Shown here in pieces: positions 1 to 6,139 of a stretch of DNA of 12,530 nucleotides (positions are counted from its first letter, which is position 1; every line of letters begins with the position of its first letter). This DNA comes from an uncultured Alphaproteobacteria bacterium (GTDB lineage Bacteria; Pseudomonadota; Alphaproteobacteria; Puniceispirillales; Puniceispirillaceae), in NCBI GenBank assembly GCA_937924895.1, contig CALEYP010000066.1, positions 1-12,530 on the forward strand, in the 5' to 3' direction. The position numbers and the translations under genes were made by a program. The notes beneath the pieces are model-generated. The model saw only the letters and a list, made by a program, of their open reading frames with translations. It was not told the DNA's origin and did no database searches.

Positions 1-1280
1 TGCGATGGGGGACTTTTTTCTTTGGGGTCACATCGGTGGGCTGTGCGTTATCTGCCTCTGCGGAACTTCTTATCTTTTTCCGCGCTTTGCAAGGTATCGC
101 TGCGGCAGTCATGATCCCAGCCTCGTTGGCCTTGATTAACGCCTCTTTTGCCAGTGAGGATAGAGGGGCAGCCATTGGGAAATGGTCGGCTCTTGTGTCT
201 CTTACCATACCTTTAGGCCCCCTTGTCGGCGGTATTTCAGTCGACCTTGCCGCATGGCCTGTTATTTTCTGGATTAATGTCCCCATTTGCGCTGTGGTGA
301 TGTATTTACTGCATGATTTACCGGCACCACCTTTTGAACCGGATGAGTCTGTACCGCTGGATATTAAAGGCTCCGCCACAATCACGCTTGCACTTGGTCT
401 TATTACCTATGCCCTTATGGAAGCCGGGCGTGTTGGTGAGTTCAACTGGTCTCACATGGCAACAGGCCTCGCAGGCATAGGGTTATTATGCTATTTTATA
501 CGGCTTCAATATCGCCAGTCTCATCCCATGATCCCGCCCCAGCTGTTCCAAAATAGACGATTTGTCATTGTCAATTTGCACACCATGCTGCTCTTTGCAG
601 CCTTTCAAGGGGCCACCTTCTTTTTATCATTTTTACTTGTCCAATCTTATGGCTATGGTGCCACGGCGGCTGGGGCAGCAGCCTTGCCTATTTCCGTTCT
701 TGTGACGTTATTATCGCGGCGCGCAGGCGCTTGGACATCACGCTATGGCCCAAAACATATCTTACTACTGTCATCTGTCTTGATGGCTATTGCCTTCTTC
801 CTCTTTAGCCTCACAGATGGCCGCTATTGGCAAAGCCTATTCATTCCTATGGTAATTTTGGGCTTTGGTGTTGCCGCCTTTGCCGCGCCCGTAACAACAG
901 TTGCTATGGTGTCGGCTGGCAAAGGCAGAGATGGGCTAGCAAGCGGCGTCAATAACGCTGTAGCGCGCATCGGCCCCTTACTTGGCATTGCTGCAATGGG
1001 CTATGTGTTATCCATCCAGTTTGAAGGTGAAATCATTACCTCTCCTGCTTTCTTAGACCTTACTGATATTGCCCAAAGCTATATTCTGGCGCACCTAAAT
1101 GAATTAGGTGGTATGCAGATGCCACAGGAATGGCCCCCTGCCTTGCAAATGGAAGCTCAAAAGGTGGTTGCCGATGCCTTTGCCGCTTCTGTTGGAACCA
1201 TTATGCAATTCTGCGCAGGGCTCATGGCAATCTGTGCCGCTTTATGCCTTGTCTATCGTGCCGAGGATGCAACTGCTTGA
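1..1280 (+). CDS. MFS drug efflux transporter, DHA2 (EmrB/QacA-like) family, 5'-truncated by window edge
   Basis: The reading frame is open from the first full codon at base 3 to a TGA at 1278-1280, so about 425 residues are visible and the N-terminus lies outside the window. A GTG at base 36 is an internal valine, not a start. The visible part begins in a transmembrane region and includes RALQGIAAAVMIPASLALI, which matches the R-x-LQG-x-x-A segment of drug:proton antiporters. This is followed by PLGPLVGGI, the antiporter motif C (GP-x-x-GG). About ten further hydrophobic segments follow, then a polar loop and a last membrane helix near the C-terminus, which fits the 14-helix DHA2 class rather than the 12-helix DHA1 class. 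By family it should export drugs or other amphipathic compounds across the inner membrane using the proton gradient. The substrate cannot be told. A methyltransferase gene follows after 44 bases on the same strand. Confidence 0.88.
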   Translation, partial: RWGTFFFGVTSVGCALSASAELLIFFRALQGIAAAVMIPASLALINASFASEDRGAAIGKWSALVSLTIPLGPLVGGISVDLAAWPVIFWINVPICAVVMYLLHDLPAPPFEPDESVPLDIKGSATITLALGLITYALMEAGRVGEFNWSHMATGLAGIGLLCYFIRLQYRQSHPMIPPQLFQNRRFVIVNLHTMLLFAAFQGATFFLSFLLVQSYGYGATAAGAAALPISVLVTLLSRRAGAWTSRYGPKHILLLSSVLMAIAFFLFSLTDGRYWQSLFIPMVILGFGVAAFAAPVTTVAMVSAGKGRDGLASGVNNAVARIGPLLGIAAMGYVLSIQFEGEIITSPAFLDLTDIAQSYILAHLNELGGMQMPQEWPPALQMEAQKVVADAFAASVGTIMQFCAGLMAICAALCLVYRAEDATA

Positions 1281-1292
1281 CGACATAAATCG

Positions 1293-1317
1293 CCTCCCGC
1301 ACAGTTGCTGTGGGAGG
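1293..1317 (+). promoter_or_regulatory. Hairpin enclosing the methyltransferase ribosome binding site
   Basis: The left arm cctcccgcacag (1293-1304) pairs with the right arm ctgtgggagg (1308-1317) around a ttg loop. The stem has ten base pairs and a two-base bulge. The right arm contains GGAGG (1313-1317), the Shine-Dalgarno sequence placed 7 nt before the ATG at 1325. When folded, the ribosome binding site is paired. No T-run follows, so a rho-independent terminator for the upstream transporter is unlikely. Translational damping or coupling to the transporter is an inference from position and pairing. Confidence 0.6.
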
Positions 1318-1324
1318 ATAAGTC

Positions 1325-1939
1325 ATGACAAAACGATTTTTGAAAACAGCCTATGGTCTTGAAACTGCGGATCAAACACGTGATTATTATCAAGATTGGG
1401 CGGCCAGCTATGATGATGAAATCACTGAAAACGGCTATGCCACGCCTACCCGTTGTGCCGAGGCCTTGGCGCGTCATGCGCCTGATTTCACTAAACCGCT
1501 GCTTGATATTGGCTGCGGCACAGGCCTCTCCGGGATAGCGTTTCAAAAAGCGGGCTTCACCACATTAGATGGCAATGATTTAAGCTCAGATATGATTGCT
1601 CAAGCCAAAGCCCGCGGGATATATCGCACACTTGGTCTTGCAGATTTACATAACCCTCTCGATTTTAAAGTCGGCGCCTATGATTACATCGCTGCGGTAG
1701 GAGTGATTTCGGTTGGTCACGCGCCGGCTCATACCATTACTGATATGCTCGATAAGCTATCACCCGGCGGCTTATTTGTATTTTCACTCAATGATCCAAC
1801 TATCGAAGAAGGTAGCTTTACCGCAACCCTAGATGCGGTCTTAGCAGACGAGCGTGCTGATTTGTGCGAACGCCATCACGGGACGCATCTCCCTGGTTTT
1901 GGCATGGAATCATCTGTGATTGTGTTACGCAAACGATAA
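1325..1939 (+). CDS. Class I SAM-dependent methyltransferase (204 aa)
   Basis: The protein has the Rossmann-fold methyltransferase layout. Motif I is LLDIGCGTG at residues 59-67, an acidic/polar segment GNDLSSDM (83-90) matches the ribose-binding end of strand 2, ADLHNP (106-111) fits motif II/III, and KLSPGGLFVFSL (144-155) is the typical post-motif III strand. The N-terminal part has YDDEITENGYATPTR (29-43). This resembles methyltransferases of the METTL27/Williams-Beuren type by my recollection, but the substrate is unknown. The ATG has a good GGAGG 7 nt upstream. The gene lies 44 nt after the efflux transporter and is probably co-transcribed with it, which could hint at small-molecule or drug modification, though that is speculative. 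It ends shortly before a clear terminator hairpin. Confidence 0.85.
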   Translation: MTKRFLKTAYGLETADQTRDYYQDWAASYDDEITENGYATPTRCAEALARHAPDFTKPLLDIGCGTGLSGIAFQKAGFTTLDGNDLSSDMIAQAKARGIYRTLGLADLHNPLDFKVGAYDYIAAVGVISVGHAPAHTITDMLDKLSPGGLFVFSLNDPTIEEGSFTATLDAVLADERADLCERHHGTHLPGFGMESSVIVLRKR

Positions 1940-1960
1940 TGGTGGCTTAAAGCTTCACAA

Positions 1961-1996
1961 AGAAAAAGGCCGCCTGAGGTTGCTCAGAGCGGCCTT
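1961..1996 (-). terminator. Rho-independent terminator, likely bidirectional, strongest for the - strand
   Basis: The outer arms aaggccgc (1966-1973) and gcggcctt (1989-1996) pair over 8 bp. An inner stem ctgag/ctcag (1974-1978, 1983-1987) is closed by a gttg loop. Read on the - strand, the stem is followed by a T-rich run (TTTTTCTTT, from 1967 down to about 1959), as expected for the small gene ending at 2058. On the + strand the stem sits 26 nt after the methyltransferase stop but is followed only by a weak C/T stretch. It probably ends both convergent transcripts. Confidence 0.85.
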
Positions 1997-2057
1997 CTCA
2001 TCAAGGGAGATGGCATGTTAGAGATTGGGGTCAAAAAATATGCCGCCCCCCTAAGCT

Positions 2058-2309
2058 CTATTTCATGTCGTCATCGCGGACGAAGGTCACGGCATATTTC
2101 ACTTCGCCGTCGAACAATTTGGATGTTTCCATCCCTTCAGTCATATAAAAATGATGACCTGCAATTCTATTTTCCAGACGGTACCCTTTTGCGGCCATCC
2201 GGCGACGATGGAATTCCATCGCAGCAGCATCAAAGCTATCAGTTAAAATCGTGATGCGCTCTTCTTCACTCGCTGGCAAAGTTGTAATTTCGTCAGTTGC
2301 TGTTGTCAT
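2058..2309 (-). CDS. Small protein of unknown function (83 aa)
   Basis: I do not recognise this family. The chosen ATG (2307-2309) has GGGGA 7 nt upstream. The frame stays open to an earlier ATG at 2406-2408 (116 aa), but that extension is low in protein-like character, has no clear Shine-Dalgarno sequence and runs through a GC-rich hairpin. From the chosen start the protein begins MTTATDEITTLPASEEERIT. It continues with a basic helix (AMEFHRRRMAAKGYR) and an aromatic, strand-like segment (HHFYMTEGM), and ends with GEVKYAVTFVRDDDMK. It has no signal peptide, membrane helix or cysteine. A small alpha/beta cytoplasmic protein is plausible. It is monocistronic: it diverges from the ScfR-type regulator, and a terminator lies about 60 nt past its stop. 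The clear terminator and ribosome binding site make a real gene likely. Confidence 0.68.
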   Translation of the reverse strand: MTTATDEITTLPASEEERITILTDSFDAAAMEFHRRRMAAKGYRLENRIAGHHFYMTEGMETSKLFDGEVKYAVTFVRDDDMK

Positions 2310-2358
2310 ATCTAAATCCCCAATCTTCGTGACCATCATCTGGTCAATGTAAGAAATA

Positions 2359-2392
2359 TGTGGCGAGTACCCCCACCTTTGGACCCGCCACA
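2359..2392 (-). promoter_or_regulatory. GC-rich hairpin in the probable leader of the small gene
   Basis: tgtggcgagt (2359-2368) and acccgccaca (2383-2392) form a 10-bp inverted repeat with a single non-Watson-Crick position and a 14-nt spacer. In a - strand transcript that position is a G-U wobble, while in a + strand transcript it would be an A-C mismatch, so the structure favours RNA made leftward. It lies about 50 nt before the small gene's start. A U-rich but imperfect stretch follows, so it could be a structured leader, a weak attenuator or a transcript stabiliser. I cannot match it to a riboswitch class. Confidence 0.4.
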
Positions 2393-2449
2393 CCGACACC
2401 ATGACCAATTCTCATCACAAAGAAAAGGAAAAGAGTGTTAATCATTTAT

Positions 2450-2490
2450 TTTGTAAATATTTACAATTTATATTTGTAAATATTGTGAAT
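2450..2490 (+). promoter_or_regulatory. Tandem operator-like elements in the promoter of the ScfR-type gene
   Basis: TTTGTAAATATT occurs at 2450-2461 and again at 2473-2484, 23 bp apart (about two helical turns). The first copy is part of a perfect 16-bp palindrome, TTGTAAATATTTACAA (2451-2466). The second, TTGTAAATATTGTGAA (2474-2489), is a degenerate version. TTTGTAAA differs at one base from TTTGCAAA, the core I recall for RamB (Corynebacterium) and PccR (Rhodobacter sphaeroides), which are regulators of the family encoded just downstream. The elements overlap the most likely core promoter region, whose best -10-like string is TAATAT at 2499-2504. Autoregulation is therefore the natural inference. 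Confidence 0.6.
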
Positions 2491-2534
2491 TTTTGTGTTA
2501 ATATATCTTTACTAAAGAAAGAGGAGCCTTTGCT

Positions 2535-3959
2535 ATGACAGATATGGGTGCTGCCAAAATCATGATCGGCCATAAGCTTAAGCGTTTGCGTAAAGAGCTT
2601 GGGCTGTCACAAGCGCTTATGGCAGAGGAATTAGGCATTTCCGGGTCTTACCTTAACTTGCTTGAAAATAATATGCGCCCTGTAACCGTGCAGCTCCTCT
2701 TTAAGCTGGGCCAGACCTATGACATTGATTTGAAAGATATGGCAGAGGATGATTCTGCCCAAATGACAGCCCAACTAATTGAAATTTTTGCAGATCCTGC
2801 CTTGCGCGAACAACCGATCAGCCGGCGAGACATGCAACAAATGGCCCAGAACCAACCTTTGGCCGCACAGGCGATCATCGCACTCCATGACGCGTATGAA
2901 GCGATGAAGAGCGCCGCGCAACAAGGAACAGATGGGTTAGAGACCAGAAGCCTCCCTCGCCCTGTAGAAGCAGTGAGACGTTTTTTAGAACAAGCCGATA
3001 ATCACTTTCCCACACTCGAATCAGCCGCTGATTCCTGTCGTCATAAAATAGCATTGAGCCAAGGTCATGCTTTCAGCCAGTTGAGCCAGTTTCTTGAGAC
3101 AAATTACAATCTGAAAGCACGCATCATGCCTGTTCATGTGATGGGCCATCTTTTGCGGCATCATGATTTACATCGCAGCCAACTCCTTTTATCGGAGCTC
3201 CTAGAAGAACCACAGCGTATTTTCCAACTTGCCTCACAGATTGCGCTGCTTGGCTATCGCAAAGACATTCAGGACATTATTGACAGCTCTGCTATCCATG
3301 ATAGCGAAGCCCGACAATTACTCCTCATCACCCTTGCCGGCTATTTCGCTGGCGCCTTGCTGATGCCGTATGATTCCTTCCTCAAATCTGCCCAAGATTC
3401 GCGCTATGATCTTGATATTTTGTGCAAACGCTTCACCGCCAGCTTTGAGCAAGTTTGCCATAGGCTTACAACCCTTAATCGGCCAAACCAAAAAGGCATC
3501 CCCTTTTTCTTCTTGCGGGTAAATGAGGCTGGCTATATCTCTAAACGCCTATCCGGAGCCGGTGTAGAGTTTGCAAGACATGGGGGCGCCTGTGGCAGAT
3601 GGGTGCCGCATCATGCCTTTCGCAACCCTGGCATCATCCATACACAAATCGCTGAATTAGAAGAAGGACAGACCTTTTTTACCATGGCAAAGACGGTAAG
3701 TCAGGCCAGAACAGCCCCTGCCCATCACGGCACGCCTGCCATCACCATTGCGCTTGGATGTGATATCAAACATGCCAAGGAAATTGGACATGCAGACCCA
3801 TTGCTGGCTGCCAAAACACCACTTGTTACGCCAATTGGCCTTGGATGTCAGCTGTGCGAGAGAACTGATTGCCAGCATCGCGGCGCGCCACCATTGGGCC
3901 GCCACCTGCGTTTTGATGCCTATCGCCGGCACTCTGCCATGTTTGATTTTGGCTCTTAG
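2535..3959 (+). CDS. ScfR/RamB-type transcriptional regulator (XRE HTH, IrrE-like, DUF2083), 474 aa
   Basis: An N-terminal XRE helix-turn-helix occupies residues 11-66 (IGHKLKRLRKELGLSQ, then GISGSYLNLLENNMRPV). The middle shows the IrrE-like region with YFAGALLMPYDSF (270-282). The C-terminal DUF2083 region has GGACGRWVPHHAF (350-362) and a cysteine cluster: C438-x2-C441-x4-C446 followed by QHRGAPP, with a further C409 that may complete a metal or redox site. This architecture and the length match short-chain fatty acyl-CoA regulators such as PccR, MccR and RamB. These sense acyl-CoAs and control propionate, acetate or glyoxylate metabolism. The ATG is supported by GAGGAG 8 nt upstream (2521-2526). 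The effector of this member is unknown. Its stop overlaps the pgi stop from the other strand by 4 bp, and its promoter holds probable self-binding sites. Confidence 0.9.
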   Translation: MTDMGAAKIMIGHKLKRLRKELGLSQALMAEELGISGSYLNLLENNMRPVTVQLLFKLGQTYDIDLKDMAEDDSAQMTAQLIEIFADPALREQPISRRDMQQMAQNQPLAAQAIIALHDAYEAMKSAAQQGTDGLETRSLPRPVEAVRRFLEQADNHFPTLESAADSCRHKIALSQGHAFSQLSQFLETNYNLKARIMPVHVMGHLLRHHDLHRSQLLLSELLEEPQRIFQLASQIALLGYRKDIQDIIDSSAIHDSEARQLLLITLAGYFAGALLMPYDSFLKSAQDSRYDLDILCKRFTASFEQVCHRLTTLNRPNQKGIPFFFLRVNEAGYISKRLSGAGVEFARHGGACGRWVPHHAFRNPGIIHTQIAELEEGQTFFTMAKTVSQARTAPAHHGTPAITIALGCDIKHAKEIGHADPLLAAKTPLVTPIGLGCQLCERTDCQHRGAPPLGRHLRFDAYRRHSAMFDFGS

Positions 3960-5491
3960 GACTCAGCTTCTGTTGCCATTAACGCTGAGAGCAGAACGGC
4001 CGCTGATTGTGAGAAATGGGACGGCATAGCCGCACCCTCGCCAACAGCTGCCAGTGCATGCGCCATCTCTTTGCCAAGCTCAACACCAAATTGATCGAAG
4101 CTATTGACATGCCACAAAAAGCCAGAGGCGATGGTGATATGCTCATACAGCGCTAATAGACGACCCAACGCATAAGGTGTCGTAGCATCCCAACTCATAA
4201 AGGTCACAGGACGGCCGCCATCAAATTGGCGATGCGGCTCGTCGGGGCTGTCTTTACCGCTGGCGAAGGCCTCTGCCTGCGCTAGGGCATTAATCACTAG
4301 CATCTGGTGGCTTTTTTGCCAGGCCGGGTCACGATATAGTGGCACGGGACGCAGAGGCACCAAAATATCTAGCGGGCAAATATCTGCCTCTTGATGCAAA
4401 GCTTGAAAGAAAGAATGCTGACAGCCGGTACCCGCCTCACCCCAGATGATGGGGCTTGTGAAATAGTCAAGCTTCTGACCATTCCGGTCGACCGATTTGC
4501 CATTGGATTCCATCTCAGTTTGCTGGGCCCAGCGTGTGAAATCTTTAAGCCGCTGATCATAAGCCATAATGCCATAGGCAGATTTATGGTGAATATTGCG
4601 ATAGAAGACACGTAATGCGGCCAACATCATCGGCAAATTATGTCGGGCAGGCGCGGTGCGCACATGGGTATCCATGTCAAACGCGCCTTTCAACATCTCA
4701 TAAAAGCGTGTTGTGCCAACCGCTATCATTATGGGCAGACCAACGGCCGACCATAAAGAATAGCGACCACCAATGCCATCGGCGAAACCAAAGATACGAT
4801 CTGGCTCAATCCCCCAAGCCTCTGCCTTATCAGGTGCCGCACTAACAGCCGCAAATTGTCTATCTGGCGCGCAACCAGCATTGACCAGCCATTGCCGTGC
4901 TAGCGCCGCATTTGCCATTGTTTCTTGTGTGGTAAACGTCTTAGAAGTCACGATAAATTGCGTACGCTCTGGTGTGCATTTCGCTAACACATCATGCAAA
5001 TGACTAGGGTCTACATTAGATACAAAATGCAGTTGCGGACCATCATGATAGGGCGCCAGAGCTTGAGTCACCATCGCGGGACCTAGATCAGAACCGCCAA
5101 TCCCAATATTCACAACATCTTTTACCGACTTATCACCGCGAATAATATCTGTGAAAATGGCAATCTTGCGCCCTTCATCCCCTTGCAAAGCCTCAGCTGT
5201 GCGCGCTTGCATATGCAAGACAGGGCGTTGCTCTGTGCCATTCATCACCTCGCCTGCAAAGAGGCGCTCAAATTGGCCTTTTAGGTCGGCGGCCTCTGCC
5301 ATTTCTGCAAAGAGGTCAAGTGTCTCCTGTGTGATATGATGACGCGATAAATCCACGCATAAATCATCCAAAGACAAGCTCAAGGCTTGCTGACGCTCCT
5401 TATCCTGCAACATATCAGCCAGAGCGAAAGCCTTTAGACCATTGTAATGGTCTTGTAATTTTACAAAGGCAGGATTGTCAGTAAGGCGCAT
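3956..5491 (-). CDS. pgi: Glucose-6-phosphate isomerase (511 aa)
   Basis: It interconverts glucose 6-phosphate and fructose 6-phosphate in the cytoplasm. Family motifs are present in order: GIGGSDLGP (130-138), SKTFTTQET (183-191, phosphate-binding), GGRYSLWSAVG (241-251, first signature), NGKSV (330-334), WGEAGTGCQH (350-359) with the catalytic base Glu352, and FDQFGVELGKE (465-475, second signature) with Lys474. It is shorter than the roughly 550-residue enterobacterial enzyme. The usual WGEPGTNGQH and HQG strings read WGEAGTGCQH and HQE here, and the ring-opening histidine I expect about 31 residues after the Glu is not obvious. GAGG lies 6 nt before the ATG, and the gene starts 12 nt after eda. 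It is the last gene of the operon. With Zwf it lets fructose 6-phosphate re-enter the ED route. Confidence 0.95.
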   Translation of the reverse strand: MRLTDNPAFVKLQDHYNGLKAFALADMLQDKERQQALSLSLDDLCVDLSRHHITQETLDLFAEMAEAADLKGQFERLFAGEVMNGTEQRPVLHMQARTAEALQGDEGRKIAIFTDIIRGDKSVKDVVNIGIGGSDLGPAMVTQALAPYHDGPQLHFVSNVDPSHLHDVLAKCTPERTQFIVTSKTFTTQETMANAALARQWLVNAGCAPDRQFAAVSAAPDKAEAWGIEPDRIFGFADGIGGRYSLWSAVGLPIMIAVGTTRFYEMLKGAFDMDTHVRTAPARHNLPMMLAALRVFYRNIHHKSAYGIMAYDQRLKDFTRWAQQTEMESNGKSVDRNGQKLDYFTSPIIWGEAGTGCQHSFFQALHQEADICPLDILVPLRPVPLYRDPAWQKSHQMLVINALAQAEAFASGKDSPDEPHRQFDGGRPVTFMSWDATTPYALGRLLALYEHITIASGFLWHVNSFDQFGVELGKEMAHALAAVGEGAAMPSHFSQSAAVLLSALMATEAES

Positions 5492-5503
5492 AGCAAACCT
5501 CGT

Positions 5504-6124
5504 TTATAAAGATGATGCGTGACGAGCTGCCTCTGTGATAGCAGCCCATTCTTTATCTCTAATATTATCCTTTGTGGCAATCCATGAACCACCAACGCAA
5601 ATAACATTTGGCAAAGAGAGGAAATCAGGCGCTGAGGCAAGCGAAATGCCGCCGGTTGGGCAAAAGCTGACACCAGCGAGAGGACTTGATAAGGCCTTCA
5701 AAAAAGGCGCACCGCCCGCTTGTACAGCAGGGAAGAATTTTTGGATATCAAACCCTTTTTCTAATAGAGACATGGCCTCAGATGCTGTTGCTGCACCAGG
5801 GAGCAATGTAATACCCGCTTCGTCACATCCCGCAATGAGCGGGTCAGTTGCCCCAGGGCTAACCGCAAATACAGCGCCTGCATCTCTGACAGACCGTGCC
5901 TGGCCAGCATCTAGCACGGTACCAGCTCCTACCACCATATCAGGCACATCTTTGGCAATGCGCTCAATCGATGAGAGGGCCGCCTCGGTGCGCAAAGTCA
6001 CCTCAATCGCTTGTATGCCGCCTGCTAATAATGCCTCTGCGAGAGGCACAGCATCAGCCGCATCATCAATCACGATTACAGGCATCACAGGCCCAAGGGA
6101 TAATATCGAACGAATATCTGTCAT
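5504..6124 (-). CDS. eda: KDPG (2-dehydro-3-deoxy-phosphogluconate) aldolase (206 aa)
   Basis: It cleaves KDPG into pyruvate and glyceraldehyde 3-phosphate, the second ED-specific step. It is a small TIM-barrel class I aldolase of normal length. Residues seen include the catalytic Glu41 in IEVTLRT (40-46), VGAGTVLDAGQ (65-75), SPGATDP (89-95), the Schiff-base Lys129 in IQKFFPA (127-133), FCPTGGI (154-160) and VGGSW (177-181). Two ATG codons are possible. The upstream one (6128-6130) leaves only one base after the AAAGGA ribosome binding site, while the one at 6122-6124 leaves 7 nt, so I chose the latter (MTDIRSIL). It follows edd after 15 nt and precedes pgi by 12 nt, in reaction order with edd. 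Confidence 0.95.
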   Translation of the reverse strand: MTDIRSILSLGPVMPVIVIDDAADAVPLAEALLAGGIQAIEVTLRTEAALSSIERIAKDVPDMVVGAGTVLDAGQARSVRDAGAVFAVSPGATDPLIAGCDEAGITLLPGAATASEAMSLLEKGFDIQKFFPAVQAGGAPFLKALSSPLAGVSFCPTGGISLASAPDFLSLPNVICVGGSWIATKDNIRDKEWAAITEAARHASSL

Positions 6125-6139
6125 TTTCATATCCTTTAT

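Noticed and set aside
36..38. GTG at 36 as the true start of the efflux gene
   Set aside because: The frame is open to the window edge and the residues before it (RWGTFFFGVTS) continue a family-like membrane region; the gene is simply cut off.
1293..1320. Hairpin after the efflux gene as a rho-independent terminator
   Set aside because: No T-run follows it on the + strand, and one arm is the Shine-Dalgarno sequence of the next gene; a translational role fits better.
2015..2254. 79-aa + strand frame with a GGGAGA before its ATG
   Set aside because: It lies antisense over the small gene, starts just after the terminator, is very rich in Arg/Ser, and has no recognisable fold. The opposite frame has the better signals.
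2310..2408. N-terminal extension of the small gene to an ATG at 2408
   Set aside because: It has no Shine-Dalgarno sequence and codes through the leader hairpin, while the ATG at 2309 has GGGGA at good spacing.
3962..3989. Inverted repeat ctcagc/gctgag after the ScfR-type gene, as a possible terminator
   Set aside because: The stem is only 6 bp with a 16-nt loop, has no T-run on either strand, and lies within the coding end of pgi.
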